From NCBI RefSeq assembly GCF_000154465.1, contig NZ_DS499577.1:556013-620012 (forward strand): a stretch of 64,000 nucleotides of DNA, written 5' to 3'. Shown here one piece after another: positions 33,084-42,626 of the stretch. Origin of the DNA: Alistipes putredinis DSM 17216 (GTDB taxonomy: Bacteria; Bacteroidota; Bacteroidia; Bacteroidales; Rikenellaceae). The translations under genes and the position numbers were made by a program. The first letter of the stretch is position 1. Every line of letters begins with the position of its first letter. The notes beneath the pieces are model-generated. The model was not told where the DNA came from and did not search any database. It saw nothing but the letters and a program-made list of their open reading frames with translations.

Positions 33084-34415
33084 CTAATATTTGTAGCGGA
33101 TCCACTTGTAAAGCTCCTTGAAGGTAGGTTTCTTGCCGTACATGAAGATACCCACGCGGTAAATCTTCGCCGCGAGCCATACCATAGCCATAAACGTAGC
33201 GTAGAGCACCGCGAGCGACACGACGATCTCCCAGGTCGGAATACCGCACGGGATGCGGGCCATCATCACCACGGGCGAGGTAAAAGGAATCATCGAACAC
33301 CAGAAGACCAGCGGCGAATTGGGGTCCTTCATCACCACCATCATCACGAAGATACTCAGGATGATCGGCAGCATGATCGGGGTCTGCAACTGCTGTGCGT
33401 CCTGCACATTATCGACAGCCGAACCGACGGCAGCGAACATCGCCGAATAGAGCAGGTAACCACCGATCACGTAGAGCAGCAGGTAAGCGAAAATCTGGAA
33501 GACATATCCGAAATCGGTCGCCGTGGCGAGCGTCTGCACCATCTCCATATCGACGCCCGCCGCCGTCGGATCGAGCGTCCCGGCACGCATCGCCTCGACA
33601 CTTCCCATCATCTCGGCAGAGATCAGGTGCGGCATGACGAGCGCACCCACGCCGCACACCAGCACGCCCCAGATGAGCACCTGCACCACCGCGACGGAAG
33701 CGATACCCAGGATCTTGCCCAGCATCAGCCGGAAGGGGCTGATCGAAGAGACGACCACTTCGAGCACCCGGTTGTTCTTCTCCTCGATGACCGACTGCAT
33801 GACCATCGCACCGTAAATCATCAGGAACATGTAGAGGATCATACCGAGCACCAGCCCCACGACGGTCGATACGGCCGACGAATTGGCCTGCTTGTCGCTG
33901 CCGTCGTCCTGCATCTGGTCGTTGCGGAAGACCTGCATATAGACCGTAGTCTTCACCTCGTAGAGAATCTGCGACAGATTTTCGATGTTATAGTCCTTGA
34001 GTTTCTCCTTCTCGATGATGTCGGCGATCTGCCCCGACACGCTCTCCTCGACCAACATCGCCGAGGAGCCGTTGGTATAGAGTTTCACGTTGCCGGGATT
34101 GGTCATTATGTCCCCGCCGATCCAGAGTATGCCGAAACGGTCGGTATGCTCTCTGCGAGCCTCGTCGAGCGTCAGGTCGGTCGGCTCATAGACCACCTCC
34201 TCGCTGCTCTCGAGCCGGGGAGCGATCACACCGCTCTCGTCGATCACGGAAATATGCCGGGTTTCCCCCTGGGAATAGCGCATGATGAGCGCCGGGGCCA
34301 CCATCAGGCCGATCATCAGCACCGGCATAAGAATCGTGGTCACGATGAACGACTTCTTGCGCACCCGTTCGTTGAATTCCCGGGTAATGATAATTCCTAT
34401 CTTCGAATTTGCCAT
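33084..34415 (-). CDS. ABC-2 type transporter permease (NatB-like)
   Basis: The 443-residue protein has an N-terminal membrane helix (KKSFIVTTILMPVLMIGLMVAPAL begins near residue 19, followed by an extracytoplasmic domain of about 150 residues) and five or six C-terminal helices (VVGLVLGMILYMFLMIYGAM; ISPFRLMLGKILGIASVAVV; YLLLYVIGGYLLYSAM). VMQSVIEEKNNRVLEVVVSS is the characteristic segment of Na+/drug-type ABC-2 exporters. It is encoded 34 bp after its ATPase. The substrate is unknown. Confidence 0.88.
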   Translation of the reverse strand: MANSKIGIIITREFNERVRKKSFIVTTILMPVLMIGLMVAPALIMRYSQGETRHISVIDESGVIAPRLESSEEVVYEPTDLTLDEARREHTDRFGILWIGGDIMTNPGNVKLYTNGSSAMLVEESVSGQIADIIEKEKLKDYNIENLSQILYEVKTTVYMQVFRNDQMQDDGSDKQANSSAVSTVVGLVLGMILYMFLMIYGAMVMQSVIEEKNNRVLEVVVSSISPFRLMLGKILGIASVAVVQVLIWGVLVCGVGALVMPHLISAEMMGSVEAMRAGTLDPTAAGVDMEMVQTLATATDFGYVFQIFAYLLLYVIGGYLLYSAMFAAVGSAVDNVQDAQQLQTPIMLPIILSIFVMMVVMKDPNSPLVFWCSMIPFTSPVVMMARIPCGIPTWEIVVSLAVLYATFMAMVWLAAKIYRVGIFMYGKKPTFKELYKWIRYKY

Positions 34416-34449
34416 GGCTTTCTACTTTTGCTTGTTCGTTTTCTTCCGA

Positions 34450-35385
34450 TTACTCCGCGTTGAGGGTTCCCCCGACGGCCCGTATGAAGATGTCGTTCAT
34501 CGACGGGATGATCTCCGTGAAGGAGCGCAGCTCCACCGCATCGTTGATCCGGGCGATCACCTCCCGCACGTCGGCATCCCGCTCCACATGCAGCTTGAGC
34601 GACGAATAGGCCGCCCCGAACTCCGGCTCGGGCTGTTCGAGCACCTCGCAGCGACCTTCGAGCACACCGCGCAGCGCCTCCGCGTCGCCCCGGTAGGCTA
34701 CCTGAAAAATGTTGTTGCCGTGCCTGCGCCGGATCTCGTCCACACGGCCCGTAAGAATGTTGCGCGACTTGTTGATAAGCGTGATATGGTCGCAGATCTC
34801 CTCGACGGACGACATGTTGTGGGTCGAAAAGATGACCGTCGAACCCTTGTCGCGCAAGCCGAGAATCTCCTCCTTCAAAAGGTTGGCGTTGATCGGATCG
34901 AAACCCGAAAAAGGCTCGTCGAAGATCAGCAGCTCAGGTTCGTGCAGCACCGTGACGATGAACTGGACTTTCTGGGCCATACCCTTCGAAAGTTCGTCCA
35001 CCTTGCGGTCCCACCACGATTCGATGCCGAATTTGACGAACCACTTCTTGAGCCGCACCACCGCTTCGTGGCGCGAAAGCCCCTTCAGGCGGGCGAAGAA
35101 GACGGCCTGTTCGCCCACTTTCATCTTTTTATACAGACCGCGCTCCTCGGGCAGATAGCCGATGCGATAGACATCCTGCGGCTGGATTTCGCAGCCGTCG
35201 AAGATGACTTTCCCCTCGTCGGGCGCCGTAATGCGGTTGATGATGCGGATCAGCGTGGTCTTGCCCGCACCGTTGGGTCCGAGCAGGCCGTAAACCGACC
35301 CCTTGGGAATCGTGAGCGACACATCGTCCAGAGCCGTATGTCTGGCGAAGCGCTTGGTAACGTGTTCTACTTTCAATATCTCCAT
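34450..35385 (-). CDS. ABC transporter ATP-binding protein (NatA-like)
   Basis: The 311-residue ATPase has Walker A GLLGPNGAGKTTLIR, a signature motif in the form ELSKGMAQKVQ (Gly-Met replaces the usual Gly-Gln, as in NatA/DrrA types), Walker B LLIFDEPFSGFD and the switch histidine in IFSTHNM. A C-terminal domain of about 90 residues (DUF4162-like) follows. The start is MEILKVEHVTK; 11 residues upstream in frame are unlikely. It sits between sppA and the permease in one operon. Confidence 0.93.
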   Translation of the reverse strand: MEILKVEHVTKRFARHTALDDVSLTIPKGSVYGLLGPNGAGKTTLIRIINRITAPDEGKVIFDGCEIQPQDVYRIGYLPEERGLYKKMKVGEQAVFFARLKGLSRHEAVVRLKKWFVKFGIESWWDRKVDELSKGMAQKVQFIVTVLHEPELLIFDEPFSGFDPINANLLKEEILGLRDKGSTVIFSTHNMSSVEEICDHITLINKSRNILTGRVDEIRRRHGNNIFQVAYRGDAEALRGVLEGRCEVLEQPEPEFGAAYSSLKLHVERDADVREVIARINDAVELRSFTEIIPSMNDIFIRAVGGTLNAE

Positions 35386-35433
35386 AATCGATCGAAAACT
35401 TAAAGTGAGTCCGGGCATTCCGTCCGCGATTTC

Positions 35434-37218
35434 CTACATCTCCGGCTGTACCGCATAAGGACAATACATCACTACGCCCTGCTGTCCCACCGCCTCACGG
35501 ATCTTGCGCCACTCGCCGGCCCAGGGTCCCAGTTCTCCGGCCACGATGTCGGCCTTGACTTTGGCCATGAATCCGGAGAAGAACGCCCCGAAGCCGGTCG
35601 GAGCCTCGGTCATCTCGACGATGCGGAACTTATCGCCCAATTCGGCCTTGTCAGCCGCAATAGCGATGGCCGTCTTCAGACCGCCGTTGGTATCCACCAA
35701 CCCGAGAGCGAGGGCATCCGTGCCGCTCCAAACCCGTCCGCCGGCAATGTCGAGCACCTTTTCCAGCGGCAGATTACGGCCTTCGGCCACGTAGGAGGTG
35801 AAAGTTTCGTACACCTCGTCCACCGAGCGCATGATCGCCGCCCGTTCGGTTCCCGTCAGGGGACGCATCACGCCCATATCGGCCGACGTATTGGTTCTCA
35901 CGGCATCGAACGTAATGCCCAGCTTATTCTTCAGGGCATCCTCCAGGCGCAGGAACATTCCGAACACCCCGATCGACCCCGTAAGGGTCGTCTTGTCCGC
36001 CACGATGGCATCGGCACCGCACGAAATATAGTAACCGCCGCTGGCCGCATAGCTGCCCATCGATACGATCACCGGCTTCTTCTCCCGAAGCAGCTCCACC
36101 TCGCGCCAGATCACATCCGAAGCCAGCGCGCTGCCGCCCGGCGAATTGACACGCAGCACCACGGCCTTGACATCGTCGTTGCGACGTACCTTCGCCAACT
36201 TCGCAGCCAGCGTATTGCCGTAAATATCGGCACCGTAGCCTTCGCCATCGACGATCGCACCGTCGGCATAGACGATCGCTATCTGCGACGAAGAGATATT
36301 CTTAAGGTCCGCATTCAGTTGCGACACGTACTGTCCCAACGTCACGAACTCGAACTGTCCGTCGTTCTTGGCGACGGCGCCGTACTCCCGGAACACATCG
36401 TCCATCTGATCCTCGAACAGCAATCCGTCCACCATCCCATGATCGAGCGCCTCCTGTGCCAGCGACACTTCGAGCCCGTCGGCCAGTCGGTTCAAGGTCG
36501 AAAGCTCGATACCGCGCGACTCGGCGACGGCCTCCGCCATCACATTCCAATAGGAATCCACCAACAACTGCATCTGCTCGCGGTTGGCATTCGACATCTT
36601 CGAAAGGAAATAAGGCTCCACGGCACTCTTGTACCTGCAGGCCGTCGGACGGAAAATTTCGGCCTGAATATCGAGCTTGTCGAAAAGACCCTTGTAAAAC
36701 ATCAGCGTCGAAGAAACACCTGTCCACTGCATCCCTCCGTGAGGCTCCAGGTAGATCTTGTCGGCGACCGATGCCAGATAGTATCCCCCCTGGCCGTAGG
36801 TTTCGTTATAGGCGATGATGAACTTGCCGCCCTGCCGGAAATCCTGAAGCGCCTCGCGCAGCTCCTCCAGAATGGCGTAAGTGGCGACTCCGCCTCCGTT
36901 CGGACGCAGATAAATACCCTGGATGCGGGGATCGTTCTTGGCCGTTTCGATGGCCCGCAACGCATTGTAAAGAGTAACCTGGTGTCTGGCCGTCATCGTG
37001 GCGAAATCGATGCCGGCGAAAGGATCGCTGCTCGGCGACTCGATCAGGTCTTCCGAAAAATCCAGTTTCAAAATCGCGTGCTCTCCGACCGTCACCGGTT
37101 CCGAAGAGGTCATGGAACCTACGATTCCGAACAAAATCACCACGGAAAGAAAGAGCATCACCGCACTGCCCACGACAAAAGCGAGCAGACCGGCGAAAAA
37201 CATTTTCAAAAATTTCAT
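35434..37218 (-). CDS. sppA: Signal peptide peptidase SppA, 67-kDa type
   Basis: The 594-residue protein has an N-terminal membrane anchor (MFFAGLLAFVVGSAVMLFLS from about residue 6) and two tandem S49 domains. The catalytic lysine should be in YYLASVADKIYLEPHGG of the first domain and the serine in GSYAASGGYYISCGADAIVA of the second, the split active site of the long SppA form. It digests leftover signal peptides in the membrane. It heads the operon with the ABC exporter genes (48-bp gap) and has a consensus promoter. Confidence 0.95.
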   Translation of the reverse strand: MKFLKMFFAGLLAFVVGSAVMLFLSVVILFGIVGSMTSSEPVTVGEHAILKLDFSEDLIESPSSDPFAGIDFATMTARHQVTLYNALRAIETAKNDPRIQGIYLRPNGGGVATYAILEELREALQDFRQGGKFIIAYNETYGQGGYYLASVADKIYLEPHGGMQWTGVSSTLMFYKGLFDKLDIQAEIFRPTACRYKSAVEPYFLSKMSNANREQMQLLVDSYWNVMAEAVAESRGIELSTLNRLADGLEVSLAQEALDHGMVDGLLFEDQMDDVFREYGAVAKNDGQFEFVTLGQYVSQLNADLKNISSSQIAIVYADGAIVDGEGYGADIYGNTLAAKLAKVRRNDDVKAVVLRVNSPGGSALASDVIWREVELLREKKPVIVSMGSYAASGGYYISCGADAIVADKTTLTGSIGVFGMFLRLEDALKNKLGITFDAVRTNTSADMGVMRPLTGTERAAIMRSVDEVYETFTSYVAEGRNLPLEKVLDIAGGRVWSGTDALALGLVDTNGGLKTAIAIAADKAELGDKFRIVEMTEAPTGFGAFFSGFMAKVKADIVAGELGPWAGEWRKIREAVGQQGVVMYCPYAVQPEM

Positions 37219-37331
37219 ACCGATTTATTTAATATTCATTCGCTGCGAAACGGCGCATGAGGCGCGAACGGGGCGAAACTTTTCCGCATCGCCGAATCCC
37301 GGCCCCCCTCCGAATCGGAGTTAATATGCGG

Positions 37332-37363
37332 CAAATATAACCGTTAATTTTATGAAAAACAAA
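37332..37363 (-). promoter_or_regulatory. sppA promoter
   Basis: On the minus strand TTTG (37360-37363), a 20-bp spacer and TATATTTG (37332-37339) match the Bacteroidetes consensus exactly. The sppA start is 114 bp downstream. Confidence 0.75.
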
Positions 37364-37427
37364 TAATATTTATCGTTTATCGATAACATAATTTTCCATA
37401 AAGACTTATTATATCGGAAATAATAGT

Positions 37428-37435
37428 TATCTTTG
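37428..37435 (+). promoter_or_regulatory. Candidate mrp promoter (-7 element)
   Basis: TATCTTTG lies 85 bp upstream of the mrp start codon in the 302-bp sppA-mrp gap. No convincing -33 TTTG was seen. Confidence 0.4.
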
Positions 37436-37520
37436 TCCAGATAAGCCGCATCCGGACGAGCAGGAGCAGGCTCTTTGCCGCCCGGTTTGCACGATCGTTG
37501 CTACCAACTTAACTGAAAAT

Positions 37521-38573
37521 ATGGAAGAGAGAGTCAAGGAATTACTCAACCGTATCCTCCATCCGGAGACCCAGCACGGTCTTGTCGAGAGCGGATTCGT
37601 CGAACAGGTTTCGACTCCCGGCGACAAGATAACCGTCACCCTGAATTTCGCCAAAGTGCGCGATCCCTTCGCCCTGAAGATCAAACGGCAGGTTCAAGCA
37701 CTGCTGGAAGAGAATTTTCCCGCCCTGAAAGGATCCATCACCGTTATTATTAAGGAGGCCGCTCCCAAGAAACCGCAAGCTGCGGACAAACCGACCATGA
37801 CGGGCGACATAGCCCACATCGTAGCGATCGCTTCGGGCAAGGGCGGTGTCGGAAAATCGACCGTCACGGCCAACCTTGCCGTCGCCCTGCGCAACCGGGG
37901 TTTCCGGGTCGGCATCCTCGACGCCGACATCTACGGCCCTTCGCAGCCCAAGATGTTCGGTCTGGAAGGTTACCTGCCCGAAGCCGAACAGGTGGACGGG
38001 CAGGATATCATCCTGCCGGCCGAAACGATGGATATGAAAATCATGTCGATCGGCTTCTTCGTGAAACCTTCGGACGCCCTGCTGTGGCGCGGTGCAATGG
38101 CGGTGAACGCCTTGCGGCAGATGATCCACCAGACACGCTGGGGAGCGCTCGATTTCCTGCTCGTGGATCTTCCTCCCGGCACGGGAGATATTCACCTCTC
38201 GATCATTTCGGAGTTGAAAATCGACACGGCCGTGATCGTTTCCACCCCCCAGCAGATCGCCGTGGCCGATGTACGGCGCGGCGTGGAGATGTTCCGCAAT
38301 CCGCAGGTGAACATCCCCCTGGCCGGCATCGTCGAAAACATGGCCTGGTTCACGCCGGAAGAGCTGCCCGAAAACCGTTACTACCTCTTCGGAAAGGGAG
38401 GCGCCCGCCGCTTCGCCGAGGAAAACGGCATAGACCTGTTGGGAGAAATACCTATCATACAGTCCATTATGGAAGGCGCCGATACGGGAACGCCGTCGGT
38501 GTCGATCGACGCCCGCGTCGAACCCTACTACCGGGAGATAGCCGACCGGATTGTTGATAAGGTGGTCAAATAA
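37521..38573 (+). CDS. mrp: Mrp/NBP35-family iron-sulfur carrier ATPase
   Basis: The 350-residue protein has an N-terminal MIP18/DUF59-like domain (ELLNRILHPETQHGLVESGF) and a deviant Walker A P-loop IASGKGGVGKSTVTANLAV, then LDADIYGPSQPKMFG and LVDLPPGTGDIHLS. It is expected to carry Fe-S clusters to apo-proteins. The usual CxxC near the C-terminus of many Mrp proteins is absent here. Its 3' end carries the first of the DnaA-box-like 9-mers of the adjoining origin candidate. The coding strand is C-rich, in contrast to nadA across the gap. Confidence 0.93.
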   Translation: MEERVKELLNRILHPETQHGLVESGFVEQVSTPGDKITVTLNFAKVRDPFALKIKRQVQALLEENFPALKGSITVIIKEAAPKKPQAADKPTMTGDIAHIVAIASGKGGVGKSTVTANLAVALRNRGFRVGILDADIYGPSQPKMFGLEGYLPEAEQVDGQDIILPAETMDMKIMSIGFFVKPSDALLWRGAMAVNALRQMIHQTRWGALDFLLVDLPPGTGDIHLSIISELKIDTAVIVSTPQQIAVADVRRGVEMFRNPQVNIPLAGIVENMAWFTPEELPENRYYLFGKGGARRFAEENGIDLLGEIPIIQSIMEGADTGTPSVSIDARVEPYYREIADRIVDKVVK

Positions 38574-38972
38574 CCCCACGAACGATGTTGATAAACCCGC
38601 AATAACTTTTGAAAAGAAAAACCCGGAACCGTTTGCAAAATCCATCTTTCGCCCGGTATAGACAAAACAAGAAAACGGCAAAAAAAAGTTTTCGCAAAGT
38701 ATGATTCGGGATATGCACGGAAAAAGAGAAGCGAATGTTGATAATCCGAACATGTCGAAATGTCGAAACCTGTTTTGAACATTTGTCGGTAACTTTCCAA
38801 AAAACGGGTTTCGACAACCTCCCGGACCTTATCGGCAGAACAGAATACGGAACTTCGAAAAGCTATGCTGTGGATAACCCGAAATACGGTATAATTATCA
38901 ACACTATCAACAGGCATTATATTTACTTTTAATTATTTTTTTAATAAAATAAAAGTATAAAAAATAAAAAAC
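38552..38972. other. Candidate chromosomal replication origin (oriC)
   Basis: Six DnaA-box-like 9-mers are present: TGTTGATAA at 38552, 38586 and 38736; TGTGGATAA (the canonical box) at 38869; TTATCAACA at 38895; CTATCAACA at 38904. They are followed by about 60 bp of almost pure A/T (38913-38972), fit for a duplex-unwinding element. A tandem ATGTCGAA pair lies at 38752-38767. No gene occupies the 400-bp gap. Base skew of the + strand flips here: C exceeds G in mrp and pgk, and G exceeds C in nadA and onward. parS-like sites lie 20 kb to the right. Confidence 0.75.
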
Positions 38973-38973
38973 G

Positions 38974-39912
38974 ATGGTCGATAACTCATCGAAACTCAAA
39001 ACGGAAATCGAGCGGCTCAAACGCGAGAAGAACGCCGTTATCCTGGCGCACTACTATACGCTGCCCGAAGTGCAGGAAGTAGCCGATTTCCTGGGCGATT
39101 CGCTGGCGCTCTCCATCGAGGCGCAGAAGACCGACGCCCGGATCATCCTCTTCGCCGGCGTGCATTTCATGGCAGAGACGGCCAAGGTGCTCTCGCCTGA
39201 AAAGAAGGTGCTGCTTCCGAATCTCGAAGCGGGATGTTCGCTGGCAGAATCGTGCGATGCGGCCGCTTTCGCGGCTTTCAAGGCGAAATATCCCGGCTAC
39301 AAGGTGGTTTCGTACGTCAATACTTCGGTCGGGGTGAAAGCCTTGACGGATGTGTGCTGCACCTCGTCCAATGCCCTGAAGGTCGTAGAGTCGATTCCGG
39401 CCGACCAGCCGATCATCTTCGCTCCCGACCGGAACCTGGGTTCCTATATCCAAAAGCTGACTGGACGCGAGAATATGGTGATCTGGGACGGCGCCTGCCA
39501 TGTGCACGAGGAGTTTTCGTTGGAAAAAATCCTGGAACTGAAGCGGCAGCATCCCGCAGCGCAGGTGGTGGTGCATCCCGAATGCAGGGCCTATATCGTG
39601 CAGGTGGCCGATTTCGTCGGTTCGACGGCGGCTATTCTGGACTATTGCGGCAAAAGTTCCGCCAGGGAGTTCATCGTGGTGACCGAAGCGGGGATTCTGA
39701 CCGAGATGAAGCGCCGCTATCCGGAGAAGACGTTTATCCCGGCCCCTCCCGACGACGAGGCGTGCGGATGCAACAATTGTAGGTATATGAAGATGATTAC
39801 GCTGGAGAATATCTTCACCACGCTGCGCGACGAGCGGCCCGAAATATCGCTCGACGAGGAGGTACGCCGCCGTGCCGAGCGTTCGATCCTCAACATGATC
39901 GCCATCAAGTAG
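38974..39912 (+). CDS. nadA: Quinolinate synthase A
   Basis: The 312-residue enzyme condenses iminoaspartate with dihydroxyacetone phosphate to quinolinate in NAD synthesis. Signatures are AVILAHYYTLPEVQEVADFLGDS near the start (read in part as LAHYYTLPEVQ), the cluster cysteines in EAGCSLAESC, DVCCTSSNA and DDEACGCNNCRYM, HPECRAYIVQVADF, and VVTEAGILTEMKRR. The [4Fe-4S] ligands are complete. nadB and nadC are not adjacent. The gene begins 2 bp after the AT-rich end of the origin candidate, so its promoter probably lies inside that region. Confidence 0.95.
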   Translation: MVDNSSKLKTEIERLKREKNAVILAHYYTLPEVQEVADFLGDSLALSIEAQKTDARIILFAGVHFMAETAKVLSPEKKVLLPNLEAGCSLAESCDAAAFAAFKAKYPGYKVVSYVNTSVGVKALTDVCCTSSNALKVVESIPADQPIIFAPDRNLGSYIQKLTGRENMVIWDGACHVHEEFSLEKILELKRQHPAAQVVVHPECRAYIVQVADFVGSTAAILDYCGKSSAREFIVVTEAGILTEMKRRYPEKTFIPAPPDDEACGCNNCRYMKMITLENIFTTLRDERPEISLDEEVRRRAERSILNMIAIK

Positions 39913-40191
39913 GTTTTTCGCTCGCCGGAGGGCGATCCTCCGGTCGCACGGCCTGTGCGGTTACGGAGGCGGAACGGCGGATTTCCGGTCGGCGGCCAAA
40001 GAGGAGAAACGAGGGAGAACCTGCCCGGCCGGTTGCGGCGAAGGACGAAAAAAGAGAACAGGGGAAGGAACGGAGAGAGTGCGGCATTCCGATCCGGTTG
40101 GGCGGATGCGGAGCCGGTCGTATGAAGTGCGAACAGAGAAATTCAACTATATATTTTTTATAAACCAAGTAAACAAACATTTTAAGGAGAG

Positions 40192-42405
40192 ATGAAAAAA
40201 CTGATTTTATGCCTGGCTGCGGCAGTCGTATCGCTGACTGCCGCTGCAGACGAGGGTATGTGGCTTCTGCCCTATCTTCAGAAGATGAACATCGGGGATA
40301 TGAAAGCCAAGGGCTGCCAGCTCACGGCCGAAGATATCTATTCGGTGAATCACGGATCGCTCAAGGATGCGATCGTCATTTTCGGTAACGGTTGTACGGG
40401 CGAGGTCGTATCGCCCGAAGGACTCGTTTTCACCAACCACCATTGCGGTTACGGTTCGATTCAGGCCCTCTCTTCGGTGGAGCACGACTACCTGAAGGAC
40501 GGTTTCTGGGCCATGTCCAACGAGGAGGAGCTGCCGGCTCCGGGGCTGACGGTCACTTTCATCCGTCGAATCATCGACGTAACGCCCGAGGTGCTGGGCA
40601 ACATCCCCTCGATCGCCAAGGGCGAGGAGCGTTCGGAAATGGAGGATAAGAACATCGAGGCGCTGTACGAGAAATTGCGGGCCGAGAATCCCGGCATGAC
40701 GATCAACATCCAGCCGTTCTTCGGTGGCAACCAGTACTTCGCGTTCGTGATGGAGGTTTATCGGGACATCCGTCTGGTCGGTACTCCCCCGACGTCGATC
40801 GGCAAGTTCGGCGGCGAAACCGACAACTGGATGTGGCCGCGTCATACGGGCGACTTCTCGATCTTCCGCATCTATGCCGGCAAGGACAACCGTCCGGCGG
40901 AATATTCGGAAGAGAACGTACCCTACAAGGCCGAAGAGTTCCTCAAGGTGTCGCTCGACGGTTACAAGGCCGACGATTTCACGATGATCATGGGCTTCCC
41001 CGGTTCGACCGAGCGTTACATGACTTCGTACGAGATCGACGAGATGTTCCAGGTTTCGGGTCCGCAGCGCATCGACATTCGCGGCGCCCGTCAGGACATC
41101 CTGAAGGAGGACATGGCCGCCAGCGACAAGGTGCGTATCCAGTACGCTTCGAAATATGCCAATTCGTCGAACTATTGGAAGAATACGATCGGCATGCTGC
41201 GCGGTCTGAAAAAACTGGACGTGAAAGCCTTGAAGGAGGCGCAGGAAGCCGAATTCCAGGCTTGGGCCGAGCAGAATACGCTGCCTGAAGAGGGATTCGT
41301 CGATGCGCTCGGCATGATCCGCGAGGCGGTGAACGACAACATGGCCTACACCGGTCCGCTCCAGTATTTGAGCGAGGCGATGGTCCGTTCGGTCGAAATC
41401 ATGACCCCGGCTCTGGTGGCTAACCGGATGCTGACGGCCGAGGAGGTAAGCGACGAAGCGAAAGCGCAGGCGAAGGAGTATTACGCCAACTTCTACAAGG
41501 ATTACAACCTGCCGACGGACCGCAAGGTAGCCCGGAAGATGCTTTCGATGGTCAAGGAGAACGTGAAGGATCTGCCGACCGTTTTCGCGGAGGTGATCGA
41601 CGCGCAGTTCGGCGGCGACATCGACGCTTATGTGGATTACCTGTACGACAATTCGGTCTTCACGGACGAGGCCAAGGCATCGGCCGCTACGTCCGAGCAG
41701 ATCAAGAACGATCCGGCGGTAGTGTTGGCTACGTCGGTTCTGAACAAGATGAAGGAGCTGCGCGAGAAGGCCGTACCCAACCTGCAGAAATATGCGGACG
41801 GACATCGTCTTTACGTAGCCGGTCTGATGCGCATGCAGCCCGACAAGGCCTGGTATTCGGATGCGAACTTCACCATTCGTCTGACTTACGGTCAGGTGTT
41901 GCCTTATGAACCTGCCGACGGCGTGGTATATGATTACTACACGACGCTCAAGGGCGTGATGGAGAAGGAGGATTCTTCGAATCCCGAATTCGTCGTTCCC
42001 GCCAAGCTCAAGGAGCTTTACGAGGCGAAGGATTTCGGTCCCTATGCCAACTGCAAGGGCGAACTTCCCGTAGCGTTCCTGGCCAACTGCGACATCACGG
42101 GCGGTAACTCGGGTTCGCCGATGATGAACAGCCGCGGCGAGCTGATCGGTCTGGCTTTCGACGGTAACTGGGAGGCTATGTCGGGCGATATCGCCTTCGA
42201 GCCGGATGTACAGCGTACTATCGGCGTGGACGTTCGCTATGTGCTCTTCGTGATCGACAAGTTCGCGGGTGCGGACTGGCTGCTCGACGAGATGACCCTC
42301 GTGAAGAGCGACTGCACCAAGGCATGCGATCAGAAGGATGTGAAGAAAAAGGAGACGAAGGCTTCGAAGAAAAACGCCAAGAAAGCGGACAAGAAGCGTA
42401 AGTAA
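40192..42405 (+). CDS. S46-family dipeptidyl-peptidase (DPP7/DPP11-like)
   Basis: The 737-residue protein has a signal peptide (MKKLILCLAAAVVSLTAAA). The chymotrypsin-like active site is split: histidine in VFTNHHCGYGSIQ (about 80-90), aspartate in the DNWMWPRHTGDFS region, serine in ITGGNSGSPMMNSRGEL. These periplasmic enzymes remove dipeptides from peptide N-termini for amino-acid nutrition. The residue that separates DPP7 from DPP11 specificity cannot be assigned safely by eye. The last 25 or so residues are almost all Lys/Ala/Glu, an unusual basic tail. Confidence 0.93.
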   Translation: MKKLILCLAAAVVSLTAAADEGMWLLPYLQKMNIGDMKAKGCQLTAEDIYSVNHGSLKDAIVIFGNGCTGEVVSPEGLVFTNHHCGYGSIQALSSVEHDYLKDGFWAMSNEEELPAPGLTVTFIRRIIDVTPEVLGNIPSIAKGEERSEMEDKNIEALYEKLRAENPGMTINIQPFFGGNQYFAFVMEVYRDIRLVGTPPTSIGKFGGETDNWMWPRHTGDFSIFRIYAGKDNRPAEYSEENVPYKAEEFLKVSLDGYKADDFTMIMGFPGSTERYMTSYEIDEMFQVSGPQRIDIRGARQDILKEDMAASDKVRIQYASKYANSSNYWKNTIGMLRGLKKLDVKALKEAQEAEFQAWAEQNTLPEEGFVDALGMIREAVNDNMAYTGPLQYLSEAMVRSVEIMTPALVANRMLTAEEVSDEAKAQAKEYYANFYKDYNLPTDRKVARKMLSMVKENVKDLPTVFAEVIDAQFGGDIDAYVDYLYDNSVFTDEAKASAATSEQIKNDPAVVLATSVLNKMKELREKAVPNLQKYADGHRLYVAGLMRMQPDKAWYSDANFTIRLTYGQVLPYEPADGVVYDYYTTLKGVMEKEDSSNPEFVVPAKLKELYEAKDFGPYANCKGELPVAFLANCDITGGNSGSPMMNSRGELIGLAFDGNWEAMSGDIAFEPDVQRTIGVDVRYVLFVIDKFAGADWLLDEMTLVKSDCTKACDQKDVKKKETKASKKNAKKADKKRK

Positions 42406-42453
42406 CTGGAAATACGGCGAATGTGCGTTTGCTTTGCAGGCGCATGTCCGCGA

Positions 42454-42496
42454 ATCGAAAAGGGGAGAACGCTCGCAGCGTTCTCCCCTTTTCGAT
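42454..42496 (+). terminator. Terminator after the S46 peptidase gene
   Basis: A perfect 20-bp stem (ATCGAAAAGGGGAGAACGCT and its complement) with a 3-nt loop lies 48 bp after the stop codon. TTTT is inside the 3' arm. It can also act on the opposite strand. Confidence 0.85.
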
Positions 42497-42626
42497 GTTG
42501 AAAAACGGTCGGATGAAATTTACGCATTGCGGGGTATGAAAACCGTCCTTCTTTTCGGATCGGTTTGCAGAAATAAAATAAATGACTATTTTTAGAATTT
42601 CATTCGTGCGGATAAGTGAGATAGAG

